A stretch of DNA of 64,000 bases, taken from Flavobacteriales bacterium (lineage in GTDB: Bacteria; Bacteroidota; Bacteroidia; Flavobacteriales_F; PHOS-HE28). The DNA lies in NCBI GenBank assembly GCA_016713865.1, contig JADJOG010000016.1, positions 11,605 through 75,604 on the forward strand, given 5' to 3'. Below are positions 19,913 through 30,983 of this stretch, piece by piece (positions within the stretch are counted from its first letter, which is position 1; each line of letters begins with the position of its first letter). The notes beneath the pieces were generated by a model. It was not told the origin of the DNA. It worked only from the letters and a program-made list of their open reading frames with translations, and did no database searches. The translations under genes were made by a program, and so were the position numbers.

Positions 19913-22433
19913 ATGAAAATGGGGCATATGGCAAGGCATTCAATCGCGGGTACAGGCAGGGCGTTGCTGTTCGTTTTGGTCATGCTCTTCGGCGTTTCGG
20001 CAAGCGCCCAATACGCCACCGGCGACTACGTATCGTGGAACACGGGCCCTTGGAACACCTTAGCCACCTGGCGTGTCTTCAACGGCGTTAGCCTGGCCAC
20101 ATCGCCTGCTCCAACAGCGCTGCAAGGCGCACCCAATGCCGATGACAATGTGTGGATCCGCAACGGCAACACCGTCACTGCCACTTTCGGCACGGTGTAC
20201 CACTGCATGAACCTCACGGTGGAAGCTGGCGGCAAGCTCTTCAATAACGACACGGGCCCCACCAACCTCAGCTACGTGACCATCTACGGCACCACGCTCC
20301 GCTGCGACGGCACCATCGGCAACAGCCCCACGCTCGACGGCATCAGCTTCAACATCGAAGGCACCAACGTGCTGCTCGATGGCACGGGTCAGTTCGAGGC
20401 CGCGCGCATCCGCAAGAACTTCAGCACGAACCCGGTCACGGGAACGGTGCTCGCCAACACCAGCCTCACCATCGACATGGATATCCAGCTGCGCTTCAGC
20501 GGCGGCACGAACACCATGATCTACAACAACTTCGATGGCACCACCATCTTCAACGTCACGATCAACAGCGGGCGCACGGTGAACCTGAGCGGCGTGGTGG
20601 GCTTCGGCAACGTGGCCATCGATGGCGTCGATGGCGCCAGCACCCACGCGCGCGGCGGGCACATCACGGTGAACGGCACGCTGATCATTCCCGGTGTGCT
20701 TTACCTGTTGACCAACAACACGAACGTGGCGCAGCAATGCCGCTTCACCATCAACAACGGCGGTTATGTGCGCTGCAACCAGATCAATGCGGGCGCGAGC
20801 GGCACGGCGGGGCACGTGCTCACGGTGAACGCAGGCGGCACACTGGAGGTCGTGGGCGCCCCTGTGGCTTGGACGCTCTATAGCACCACAAACAACACAT
20901 ACGCCTTCGCAACAACGAGCCAGACGATCTACTCCGGAAACGGTGGGCAGGATGTGCGCCCCGTAACCGGCGGCTACGGCAACCTGCGCGTGAGCAGCAC
21001 CGGCGTGAAGACCTCTTGGCGGCGCAACGCTCGTGAAAGGCAGCCTCGACATCCAGGAAAGCGCAGCTCGATGTCTCGGCCAGCAACTTCACGCTCTCGG
21101 TGCAGGGTACCGGAGCTCCTATGGCCAAGCTGGCTTGCGTGGAGCGCAAACGGCCTGGTGCAATTCAATGGCACCGCCGCACCACAAACCATCAACACCA
21201 TTGGTGGCGAGGAGTTCTGGAACTGGCGCATCGTGAAGTCAGCCGCGAACCCTGTGGTGACCATGATGAGCAACGTGAGCGTGGCTACCGTGCTGGAACT
21301 GAACACCGGCGCAATCCTCGATTTGAACGGCAGCATGCTCACGATGCAGAATCCAGCAGCGGGCGCAATCGCATCGAGTGGCGCATTCAGCACGCTGCGT
21401 CACATCCGCAGCGAGCGCACCGACAATACGAGCCGGGTGCGCTGGAGCATCGGCACCACCACGGGCGCGCACCTTGTGCCCTTCGGAACCACGGCTGCTT
21501 ATACGCCTTTCACCTTCAACCTGATTAGCGGCGATGCCGGCCAGGTGACCATGGCCACCTATGGGACGCTTGCAGACAATCTTCCCTGGCCCACCACACC
21601 CAATACCGTGACATCGCTGCAAGGCACGCTCAATCTTGTACCGGATAACCGGGACGCCACGGTCGATCGGTTCTGGCAGGTCGATGTGACGGGTGCACCA
21701 CTCGCTCACCTCTCCTTCGCCTATGCGGCAGCGAGCTTCCCGCTGCTCCTTGGAACGATGCCTTCAGCCTGCGGGCGCAACGTTGGAACAGCACTGGCTC
21801 TCTGTGGAAGATCAATTCGAGAGCGGCGGCTCATTACCCTATCTCGCCATCGCCAACAACGTCACGGCCTTCGGTCCGTTCACGCTCACACCTGTGCTTT
21901 CGCCGTTGCCTGTTGAGCTGCTCGGCTTCACCGCTCTTGCGAAGGGCGATGCCGTGGAGCTCGAATGGATCACCGCATCGGAACGCAACAGCGACCACTT
22001 CACCGTGCAGCGCAGCAGCGATGGCATCCGCTTCGACGATGTGCTGCGCGTGAATGCAGCGGGCAATAGCCAAGTACTGCTCCGCTATAACGCGCGTGAT
22101 GAACAACCCTTTCGCGGCGTGAGCTACTACCGGTTGCGCCAGACCGATGCGGATGGAAGCACCGAGTTGAGCGAGGTCGCCGCTGTGCGATTCGATCGAT
22201 CGGTCGGCGTCAGCGTGTTCCCGAATCCGGCCAGCGATCGCGTGCATGTGATGCTTGACGACCTCGATGCGAGCAGCATGCTTGAATTGCATGATGGCAC
22301 TGGTCGCCTGGTGCTGCGCGAACGATTGAGCAATGGTCGCGCGAGCTTCGATGTGGCGATGCTTCCGCGCGGCGCCTACGTGCTCCGCAGCGACGATGCC
22401 CGCATCCCTGCGCAGCGCGTGATCGTGCATTGA
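19913..22433 (+). CDS. Large T9SS cargo protein (type A sorting domain), frameshifted
   Basis: Roughly 840 aa. A signal peptide ends near SASAQ. The mature start YATGDYVSWNTGPWNTLATW and the long N/T/G-rich beta region resemble G8/beta-helix-like surface proteins. The C-terminus has a short FN3-like linker (ELEWITASERNSDHFTVQRS) followed by a type A sorting domain (VFPNPASDRVHV ending RVIVH). Two or more compensating shifts fall at 21010-21150 and another at about 21750. It is paralogous to the gene at 43065-45599, with which it shares SERTDNxSRVRW, LVPFGTT and DNRDATVDRFWQVDVTG. No catalytic motif recognised; probably a structural or adhesive surface protein. The 167 bp before it hold no other gene. 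Confidence 0.75.
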
Positions 22434-22523
22434 GCGGTTAACGCTCGCTTCATGATGGCATCGATTTCCAGCAACGGAATCATGATGGAATGATAACGCG
22501 GAGGCTCTTGAGCAGCCACATGG

Positions 22524-22559
22524 CCGGGGTTGTTTTGGCCCACCCAAAAACAACCCCGG
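22524..22559. promoter_or_regulatory. Strong hairpin directly before a start codon
   Basis: Two perfectly complementary 13-nt arms (22524-22536 and 22547-22559: CCGGGGTTGTTTT and its complement) flank a 10-nt loop. The structure ends 3 nt before the ATG at 22563. It could control translation or termination in the leader. It is not followed by a U tract, so a simple terminator for the upstream gene is less likely. Confidence 0.6.
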
Positions 22560-22562
22560 AAC

Positions 22563-25500
22563 ATGAAACTCTTGACCTTACGCAGCATCACGAAACGCGT
22601 GGCTGCGGCGCTCTTCGCGAGTGCGGCCCTCACCGCAGGCGCGTACGCGCAAGCCGATATCGCCACTTGGACCTACGAGCCGCTCCTTGGCACGGCGGCG
22701 AACCCCACGCCCAACAGCGGAGCCAATGCTGCAAGCGGCACATCGGCACTGGTGGGCAGCATGACCGGCGCCACCACAGCAACAGGAAGCACAACAGGTT
22801 GCTCGCAGGCCATCCGGCACCACCGCCTGGGCCATCGGGACCGGCGAATCCAGGCGCCACCAACGAATCGTCGGGTGTTGAGTTCCGTGTCTCCACCGTG
22901 GGCTATACGAACATCAAGCTCGCTTACGACCATCGTCTTTCCAACACGGGCACCCGAACGGCGCGCATCCAACACACGCCCAACGGAACCACGTGGACCA
23001 ACCTCGATGTTGACAACACCAACTACGACAACAGCGCCTGCACCAACCGGGGCGGCATCGACCTGGGCCGCATCGACGCATCGAACCCGGCGGGCTCGAA
23101 CGTGAGCGACTCTTGGGGCCGTCGCGTGATCGACTTCTCGGCCATCACCGGCGCGAACAACAATCCCGATTTCGGTGTGCGCATCCTCGCCGCGCATTAC
23201 AGCACCACCGGCCAGTTCAGGCAGGCGAATGCGGTAGGCACGGCTGCTACGGGCGGCACTTGGCGCTTCGATAACGTGAGCTTCACCGGTGCGGGCGCTC
23301 CCACCGTGCAGGACAGCGAAGTGAGCTTCGCAGCCATTACCACAAGCAGCTTCGACGTGAGCTGGACCAACGGCAACGGCGCACGCCGCGTGGCCATCAT
23401 CAACACCAGCAACCGCTTCACGGCACCGGCCAATGGAACCGATCCCACCGCCAACCCGGTCTATGGCGGTAGTGGCGAACAAGTGATTTTCAACGGCACC
23501 GGCAGCAGCGTGAGCGTGAGCGGCCTGAGCCCGAGCACCACCTACTGGGTACGCGTGTACGGCTACAACGGCACGGGCAGCGAGACGCTCTACCTCACCA
23601 CCACCGCAAGCAACAACCCGAACAGCGAGACCACCCTGTCTCCTGTAGCGCCCACGCAACTGGGTATCACCAGCATCAACGGCGGTGGCAACGTGATCGA
23701 GAACACGCCCTTCAGCATCACCGTGCAAGCGCAGGATGGCAGCAACGTGCCGCAGGACGTGCTCGCCAACACGAACATCAGCATCAATTGGTTAGCGGCG
23801 CAGGCAGCTTGGGCGGAACGCTCACGGGCACCATCCTCGCTGGCACGAACAGCGCCATCATCAGCGGCATCACCTACGACATCGCGGACACCGATGTGGA
23901 AGTGGAAGCAGTGCGCACCAGCGGCGATGTGCTCACCAGCGGCCTCTCCGGTCTCTTTGATGTGCTTGGTGCCGCTCAGGACCTGAGCTTCGCGAACTTC
24001 CGCTCACGGGCATCGTTAGCACATCGGTCGACCTTCCAAGTGGAAGCGCTGCGCGCCGATGCGACCGTTGCCAACGAATTCACCGGTGCGGTCACCATCA
24101 GCGTGCTCAGCGGCCCCGGCGCCATCAGCGGAACGCTCACGCAGAACGCCGTGTTCGGTTCGGCAACCTTCAGCGGCATCAGCTTCGATACGCCCGGCAC
24201 CTACATCCTCACCGCAACGGCCAGTGGCCTGAATGATGGCAACAGCCCCGGCATCCTCATCACCCTGCTGCCCACGCTCACCGAGTTGGTGATGCCCCAA
24301 TACATCGGCAGCAAGACAATAGCTGGCGGAAACACCAATCGCACTCCGCTATCAGCCTGCCTGCAGTTCGACAACCTGGAGCCGAATCAGGTGTATAAGC
24401 TTGATCTCGGCATCGGCCTCACGAGCGATGCCGCAACAGTGCTCGGCGCAGGCAACGCGTGGAACGGAACGGCCTTCAGCGGCAGCACCGTGAACAATGC
24501 CTTCACCACGGATGCCAATGGCAGCAGCGGTCCGGTCTGGGTATTCATGGAGGCCACCGGCAACGGCACGCGCTTCGGCGGCGGCCAAGTACACAACCTG
24601 CGTATCAAGTATGCGAAGCAAGCGTTGAGCTTCCCGGCCAACCCCAACTTCGTCACGAGCGCCACCTTCACCTCGCTTGACATCGCGCCCACCGCACTCA
24701 CGGGAGCCACGAGCGATGATGGTGCATACCTCACCGGCAGCGGACCGATCTGCATCGGTGGCCGTTACGTTCTCGCATTCGACAACGTGGCCGGCACGGG
24801 CGCGCCCTTGAGCGTGAACATGACGCGCCAAGCCATCGCGACGCATAGCACCTCGCCCACCGACAACCTCGTTAACCATCCGGCAAGCGTCCGCGCGATC
24901 CTCGGACTGATCGCGCCGAGCACCATTGGCGATTACGCTTTGGTGATCCCCATCGGAGCGAACAGCCCGAATGGCGTGCGCCGCATCGAGCTGCGCGATG
25001 CACAGAACAACTTCGTGAGCGCGATCACCGATGCCGATGGCATTTGGCCCGCAGGTGCGAACACCACCTCGAACACGCGTCGCAGTGTTGTGAGCCTTTC
25101 ACCTGCTGATGGAGCTCTCGCGCCTGATGCCGATAGTGATGGCATCTGCGACGATGATGACAACTGCGTTGATGATGCGAACCCCGGTCAGGAGGATGGC
25201 GATAGCGACGGCGTGGGCGATGCCTGCGACGTGTGCCCCAGCTTGGCTAATGCCGAGCCCGGTGATGCTTGCGACGATGGCTTCTCGACCACTGTTCTCG
25301 ACGTGATTGGTGCTGGCCCAACCTGCGGTTGCGCCGGCACACCTTGCTCCACCGACATCGATTTCGTGTATCAGGCTGACGGCACCGACGACCTCTTCTG
25401 GGAACTGCGCCAGCAAGGCAGCAACATCCTGGTGCAGAACGGCGGCGGCTCCTTGGTGGGCACCGGCACGCAGGGCACTTGCTTGCCTGATGGCGACTTC

Positions 25501-26726
25501 TACTTGGTGGTTACCGATGCTGGCGGCGACGGCATCGTGGGTGGCGGCTACATCCTGAAGATCAACAGCGCCCAGCGCCTGATCGACAACCGCTACGATG
25601 AGTTCGGCCACGGTGGTTTCACCAGCGGCGCTACCAGCCAGATCGCTGGCGGCGAAGGCTTCACCCTGCCCATCGGCACCGACCGCTTGATCACGGCCAG
25701 CTGCGACCGCCACGATTGGCGCACCATCTGCACGCCGGAGTACGTGGTGGCCAATGGCAATCCGCTGGTAACCGCTCAATACGGCGTTACCAACAACACC
25801 AGCGGCTACCAGATGTGGTGGTACAACCCCAATGGCGGCTACAGCTTCAAGCGCATCCAGTACCACAGCACCACCAACGGCCTTGCTGCCAGCGCTACCC
25901 GCGCCTGCCACTTCCGCATCAATGCATGGGCAACCAGTTGGTCGATGGCGACTTCTACAACGTGAAGGTGCGCGGCATCGTGAACAACGCGTTCCAGCCT
26001 TGGGGCGCCGCCTGCCGCTTCATGATCAACAACGCCGAGGCCAACTGCCCGCGCACGAAGCTCTACGACCAGTCGACTGCGCAGTTCCTGAGCTGCGGCG
26101 TGACCAAGGCGATCGCGAGCAACGTGTACGTGTACGCCAACCCGGTACGTCGCCTGCAGCCCGGCTGCGCTTCGTACCTGAACGCGAACCGCTACCAGTT
26201 CCGCTTCCGGATCGTGAGCGAGAACTTCACGCTGATCAAGACCAGCGCCACCGGCCAATACCTGGTGAACACCGTTGGCTTGAGCTGCAACAAGACCTAT
26301 GAGGTTGATGTGCGCGCGAGCTTCGATAATGGCGCTACTTGGTGCAACACCTAACCCCAACTCAGTGTCAGACCCCGATCTGGGTGCACGTTGACCACTC
26401 CTGCCTGCTTGCAGGGCGGCGGCAACCAGAAGATGCTCTTGAACGGAGCCGGTCAGTCCGAGCGAAGCGTGGGACTGTACCCGAACCCGAACCGTGGCGA
26501 TCAGCTCTTCGTGAACCTCACGGGAATCGATGCCTCGGTTGAAACGGTGAGCGTGGACATCTACGATGCCTTCGGCAAGCGCGTGAGCGCCCGCACGATC
26601 GCGGTGAACGGCGAGGGTTTCGTGAACACCGTGCTCGATGTGAACGACCTCGCCAACGGCATGTACATGGTGAGCTTTGGCGCAGGATCCAGCACCTTCA
26701 GCGAGCGCCTGGTGATCCAGAAGTAG
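22563..26726 (+). CDS. Very large T9SS cargo protein with Ca-binding TSP3-like segment, frameshifted
   Basis: About 1,380 aa if joined. The ATG at 22563 starts a good signal peptide (MKLLTLRSITKRVAAALF, ending near AYAQ). In order: an N-terminal region with an FN3-like part, an Ig-like segment (GITSINGGGNVIENTPFSI) also found in the gene at 45719, a thrombospondin type 3-like Asp-rich repeat (DSDGICDDDDNCVDDANPGQ) likely to bind calcium, a Cys-rich module (DRHDWRTICTPEYV ... NNAEANCPRTKLY) shared with two other genes here, and a type A sorting domain (LYPNPNRGDQLFVNL). Frames change near 22810, 23790, 25925 and 26360. Probably surface-exposed; no enzyme motif recognised. Confidence 0.75.
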
Positions 26727-26746
26727 CGAAAGCGATATAACTCAGT

Positions 26747-26779
26747 GAGAGGCCCGTCACCCAGTGTGACGGGCCTCTC
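26747..26779 (+). terminator. Intrinsic terminator-like hairpin
   Basis: A 14-bp perfect stem (GAGAGGCCCGTCAC and its complement) with loop CCAGT, 20 nt after the stop at 26726, followed by GCTTTGGTCCTT. Confidence 0.75.
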
Positions 26780-26881
26780 GCTTTGGTCCTTAACAACAGC
26801 TTCCCGATCAGATGACTTTCCAGATAGACTGGGTTCACGCATCGTTAGCCGCACGCTAACACTGCCGCCAAACGGCGCGGA

Positions 26882-26889
26882 TACGTTCG
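26882..26889 (+). promoter_or_regulatory. -7 element for the lamin-tail operon
   Basis: TACGTTCG, a variant of TAnnTTTG, 8 nt before the ATG at 26898. The leader would be very short. Confidence 0.3.
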
Positions 26890-26897
26890 CCGCCGAA

Positions 26898-27455
26898 ATG
26901 AAACGACGCACACTCCTCTTAGCGCTGCCATTGCTTGCCGCATGCGTGAAGGACCGGACGTTCCCGCCACGCACAGGTGGCGGCAGCAATGGATCCATCG
27001 TCATCACGCAGGGCCTGCTCAAAGTGAACGAGCTCGTTGCAGCGGGCAGCACCAACGTGAATGAATTCGGCACGGCAGAGGACTGGTTCGAGATCTACAA
27101 CACACGCACGGAAGCGTTCACCCTGCAAGCAGGCGAGTGGTTCGTATCGGACGGCGGGCCTTCGGTTCCGATGAAGTATGAGCTGCCGGAAGTGACCATT
27201 CCCGCGCTCGGCCACCTGGTGATCTGGTGCGACAACCTGAACACGTTTGAGACGCAGATCCACACCAACTTCGCTCTGAGCAGCGCGGGCGAGCACCTCG
27301 TGATCTACTACAAGAGCGACACGACTGAATTCGTCGTGGACGAATACGCCTTTGGCCCATGGTCAACGCCCGGAGCCAGCTTGGGGCGATCGCCCGATGG
27401 CGGCGACAACTGGGTCACCTTCACCCATCCCACGCCGGGCGCGCCGAACCCATGA
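26898..27455 (+). CDS. Lamin-tail-domain lipoprotein
   Basis: 185 aa from the ATG at 26898. The N-terminus MKRRTLLLALPLLAAC is a lipoprotein signal with Cys16 in the lipobox, so the protein is probably membrane-anchored. The remainder is one lamin-tail (LTD) beta-sandwich: LKVNELVAAGS, DWFEIYNTR, WFVSDG, GHLVIWCDN, NFALSSAGEHLVIY, and a final GGDNWVTFTHPTPGAPN. LTDs in secreted bacterial proteins often bind or accompany nuclease and phosphatase domains. The stop overlaps the next start (ATGA at 27452). First gene of a four-gene overlapping set. Confidence 0.8.
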   Translation: MKRRTLLLALPLLAACVKDRTFPPRTGGGSNGSIVITQGLLKVNELVAAGSTNVNEFGTAEDWFEIYNTRTEAFTLQAGEWFVSDGGPSVPMKYELPEVTIPALGHLVIWCDNLNTFETQIHTNFALSSAGEHLVIYYKSDTTEFVVDEYAFGPWSTPGASLGRSPDGGDNWVTFTHPTPGAPNP

Positions 27456-28194
27456 GCGCATTCTGGTTGAGGGGCGGCGCGGCGCTGCTGCTTGCGCTCC
27501 TATGCTTTGCGCAACACGTCAACGCGCAAGAGAGTCGAGCGCTTGAAGCACGAGTTGGGTGAATGTGCACCTGCCGGAGCCGAGCGACATCGCCGCGATA
27601 CCGGGCACCGACCGCTTCTACTGCGTGAGCGACAACGGGCACGTGATGGAGATCGGCGCCGATGGCCGCGTGATACGCGAAGCGCGCAACATCGCCTACG
27701 ACCTCGAAGGCATCTTGCTCCAGGGCGATACGCTCTTCGTGGTGGACGAGCGCTCGCGCAACATCATCTGGCTCACCACCGCGGATCTGAAACCTGTGCG
27801 CCGCTTGACCATACCCTATCACGGCGGACGCAATCGCGGTTACGAGGCCATCGTCTGGAACCCGGTGAAGCAGCGCTACCTGCTCATCACCGAGCGCGAC
27901 CCGGTGCGCATCATCGAGCTCGACGCGCAGATGCGCGTGGTGAACGAAGTGCCCTTCGATGCCGGCGTGCGCGACATCTCATCCGCCGTATGGCATGATG
28001 GCCAACTGTGGCTGCTGAGCGATATGGATATGCAAGTGCTGCGCTGCGATCCGATGAGCTATGCCATCACCGCGCGCTGGAGCGTGCCCGTGATCAATCC
28101 GGAAGGCATGGCCATCAGCAACGGCAAGCTGCATGTGCTCAGCGACGACCGCCAGCGATTGTACACCTATGAACTGCCCGGCCATGCGCATTGA
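27452..28194 (+). CDS. SdiA-regulated/phytase-like beta-propeller protein, one frameshift
   Basis: About 247 aa when joined at 27550, where one base appears missing. A signal peptide ends near HVNAQ. The repeated blade pattern (DIAAIPGTDRFYCVSDNG, DLEGILLQGDTLFVVDE, ISSAVWHDGQLWLLSD, NPEGMAISNGKLHVLSDD) fits the SdiA-regulated (YjiK-like) family, related to esterase-like and phytase propellers. It starts inside the stop of the lamin-tail gene and ends 11 nt inside the porin gene, so translation is coupled. No catalytic residues can be confirmed; a role in handling phosphate esters is an inference from the propeller type and the porin next door. Confidence 0.65.
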
Positions 28195-29188
28195 ACGCAG
28201 CCTCATCATCGTCGCGCTGCTGATCGGCGCAGAAGCCAGCGCGCAAGTGACGCTGGGCAACGGCGACCACGTGCTGGAGATCACCGGCGGCGTGAGCATG
28301 TACTACAACCAGCGTTTCCTGAAGGAAGGCGAGACCAACAAGCGCAAGGACCGCTTCAACCTCCGCGATGCGCAATTGCAATTCGAGGGGCGCTACAAGA
28401 ACAGTTTCAACTACGAGCTGCAATTCGACATGGCCGATCTCGCGCAGGCCTCGGCTGGGATCATCGATCCGGAGAACCCCGGCCTCATGGATGCCAACGT
28501 CACCTACAAGGGCATCCCATACCTCGACATTTACACCGGTCTGGGCGAAACGAGCTTGCGCGGCGATAATGACCCGAGCGGCCAATTGGAATACATCGGC
28601 CGCATCGAAGCCTCCTGGCCTTCGCGCTTCCGAAAGGTGGACATCGATGACCGTCGCGTGCCCGTGCCCATGGTAGCGGTGGGCGTGAATGCGCGCTACA
28701 CGGATAAGGCGCAACCGCCCGGCGCATTCCTGCCTTCCTTCTCTGCGGGTGAGTACAACATCAAGGTGATCGATGGCAAGAAAACCACCGTGGGCGGCGA
28801 CATCGCGGCCATGTACAAGGGCTTCAGCGTGCAGGTGGAAGGCCACATGATGCGCCTCGAGCCCTCCGCCGCGAATAGCGCGCTGTTCCAACAATTGTCG
28901 CGCGATCAGCACGAAGGCTACGTGATGGCGGGCGGCTACTACGCGCAAGCCAACTGGTGGAACAAGAAGCTGCGCACCATCCTTTCCGTGCGATACGAGG
29001 AGCTCAACCTCAACGACCTCGCCACCGGCCTTTCGCAACGGTTGGGCGGCGCCATTGCCTACCAGGTGCGCGGCAACGATGTGATGATCAAGGCCCAGTG
29101 GTGGCACATCCTCGAAGAAGAGGCCACCGTTGACCCGCTCCGCTGGACCGAACAAGCGCGCGTTGGCGTGCAATACCTCTTCCGATGA
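28184..29188 (+). CDS. Phosphate-selective porin O/P-like outer-membrane barrel
   Basis: 334 aa from the ATG at 28184. A signal peptide ends near AEASAQ. The mature protein has alternating beta strands with the porin O/P-type block FNLRDAQLQFEGRYKNSFNYELQFD, and ends in Phe-Arg after a final strand (ARVGVQYLFR), as outer-membrane barrels do. This family includes OprP/OprO-type channels for phosphate and polyphosphate, though many members have other substrates. It overlaps the propeller gene by 11 nt and the lamin-tail cargo gene by 4 nt. Confidence 0.8.
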   Translation: MRIERSLIIVALLIGAEASAQVTLGNGDHVLEITGGVSMYYNQRFLKEGETNKRKDRFNLRDAQLQFEGRYKNSFNYELQFDMADLAQASAGIIDPENPGLMDANVTYKGIPYLDIYTGLGETSLRGDNDPSGQLEYIGRIEASWPSRFRKVDIDDRRVPVPMVAVGVNARYTDKAQPPGAFLPSFSAGEYNIKVIDGKKTTVGGDIAAMYKGFSVQVEGHMMRLEPSAANSALFQQLSRDQHEGYVMAGGYYAQANWWNKKLRTILSVRYEELNLNDLATGLSQRLGGAIAYQVRGNDVMIKAQWWHILEEEATVDPLRWTEQARVGVQYLFR

Positions 29189-30946
29189 ACCGAACCATGA
29201 CCCTTCGCAAGCAACTCTTTCTCATCGCCATCGGCGCACCCGCGCTGCTGGCCGCGCAAGCATCCCTCAACGCGCTCAACGCACCGCTCGTGATCGACTT
29301 CACCAACACGGTGGATGGCGTGAACAACGGATCGTTCCAATGCTTGCCCACCATGGGTTCGCAAAGCCCCGAGGCCGGCGAGTTGGACACCGATGCGTGG
29401 GACTATTACTACGATGGCAGCACCGCGAATGCAATCGGCACGGCGAGCAACTTCCCTGGTACTTTGCCTACCGGCAATGGCTATGCGGAAGGAAGCGCGA
29501 TGCTCACCGGCGCGAATGCCACGGCCATCAATGGTCAATTCGCATTCGGATTCCAGCCAACGGGCGGGCACTTCACGGCGGGCAACATCACCCTGCGCGT
29601 ACAGAACAACACGGGCAGCGCCATGGAGCAAGTGGCGGTGGCGTATCAGGTCGGCGTGTTCAACGACATGGCGCGCTCGAACTCCTTCACGCTCTATTGG
29701 TCCGCCACGAATGAAGCAGGAAGCTATGCGCCGATCGCGAGCAGCCAAGTGGCCTCGCCAGCCGACGCTGATGCGGTGCCGCAATGGGAAGTCACCGATG
29801 TGAGCGTGACGATCAACGGATTCTCGATCGCCAACGGCGGCTTCATGTACTTGCGCTGGGTGGGAGACGACATCAGTGGCAGCGGCACGCGTGATGAATT
29901 CGCGTTGACCAACATCTCCATCACCGCGCAGAATGCGAGCGGCCCCGTGCTCACTGCCAGCACCGCCAGCCTTGCACCATTCGCGCAAAGCCTGGGCTCG
30001 CCATCCGCTCCCTCATCCTTCACCGTGAGCGGAAGCGCTCTCAACGATGATGTGAACGTCACCGTTGGCGCGCCTTACCAGATCAGCTTGAATGAAGGCT
30101 TCGGTTTCGGCACCACCTTGGACCTCTCGCCTGTTGGCGGCACGCTGAGCAACGCCACGGTGTGGGTGCGCCTCAATAACAGTGCGCCCGGCGCGAGCAG
30201 CGGCCAAGTGCAGCTCACATCACCCGGCACCAACGGCTGGGTCGTTGCAGTGAGCGGCGTCACTTCCGCCGGAAGCCTGCCCACGCTATACTTGAATGAA
30301 CTGCAAGCGTTCAATGGCGGCAGCCCGGTTGATGAGAACAATGAGGCCGATGACTGGTTCGAGATCTTCAATCCGAACAACTTTGCTGTGGACCTTGCTG
30401 GCTGGTATGTGAGCGATGCGCTGGCCGACCTCACCAAGTACCGCTTCAGCACCACGGGAACCGATGCCATTGTTCCCGCGAACGGCTGGCTGCTCGTGTG
30501 GGCCGATAACCAGAGCGCGCAAGGGAACCTGCACACCAACTTCAGCTTGAGCAGCACCAACGGCGAGGATCTCGTGCTTGTTGGGCCTGATGGTGTGACC
30601 ATTGTTGACCGTGAGCTTCGGGCCGCAAGCCGAAGGCGTGAGCTATGGCCGCCAAACCGATGGCGGTACGCCATGGGTGACCTTTGATGAGCCGACTCCC
30701 GGCGCGAGCAACAATCCGGTCGGAATCTCAGAATCAAGAACCATGGATCGCTTTCGCGTGTGGCCGCAACCGACGCGCGATTTGCTGCAATGGGAGCACA
30801 TAGCAAGTGGCCGCGTTCTCGATTCATTCGGGCGAGGTGTGCTGGAATTCTCGATTAGCCGAACGGTTTCCGTTCAGTCACTCGCACCGGGACTCTATTG
30901 GCTGCGTTTGCACGATGGTCGCGCCGCGCGATTCATGGTCGAGTAG
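29185..30946 (+). CDS. T9SS cargo with lamin-tail domain, one frameshift
   Basis: About 587 aa. A signal peptide ends near LLAAQ. The N-terminal half is a beta-sandwich region (GYAEGSAMLTGANATAINGQ and strands with DEFALTNISI). Residues about 370-490 are a lamin-tail domain (LYLNELQAFNGGS, DDWFEIFNPNNFAVDLAGWY, LLVWADN, NFSLSSTNGEDLVL, PWVTFDEPTPGASN) similar to the lipoprotein at 26898. The C-terminus (MDRFRVWPQPTRDLLQWE ending AARFMVE) is a weak type A sorting domain. One extra base near 30608 shifts the frame. Last gene of the overlapping set. Confidence 0.7.
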
Positions 30947-30983
30947 GGCAGGAGCCAATCCAGATTGCTCCCGCAACCGGTGT

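Noticed and set aside
20060..21052. Long minus-strand open frames opposite the cargo genes (also near 22673, 41445 and 50016)
   Set aside because: They are His/Val/Ala-rich shadows produced by the codon bias of the plus-strand genes and have no recognisable domains.
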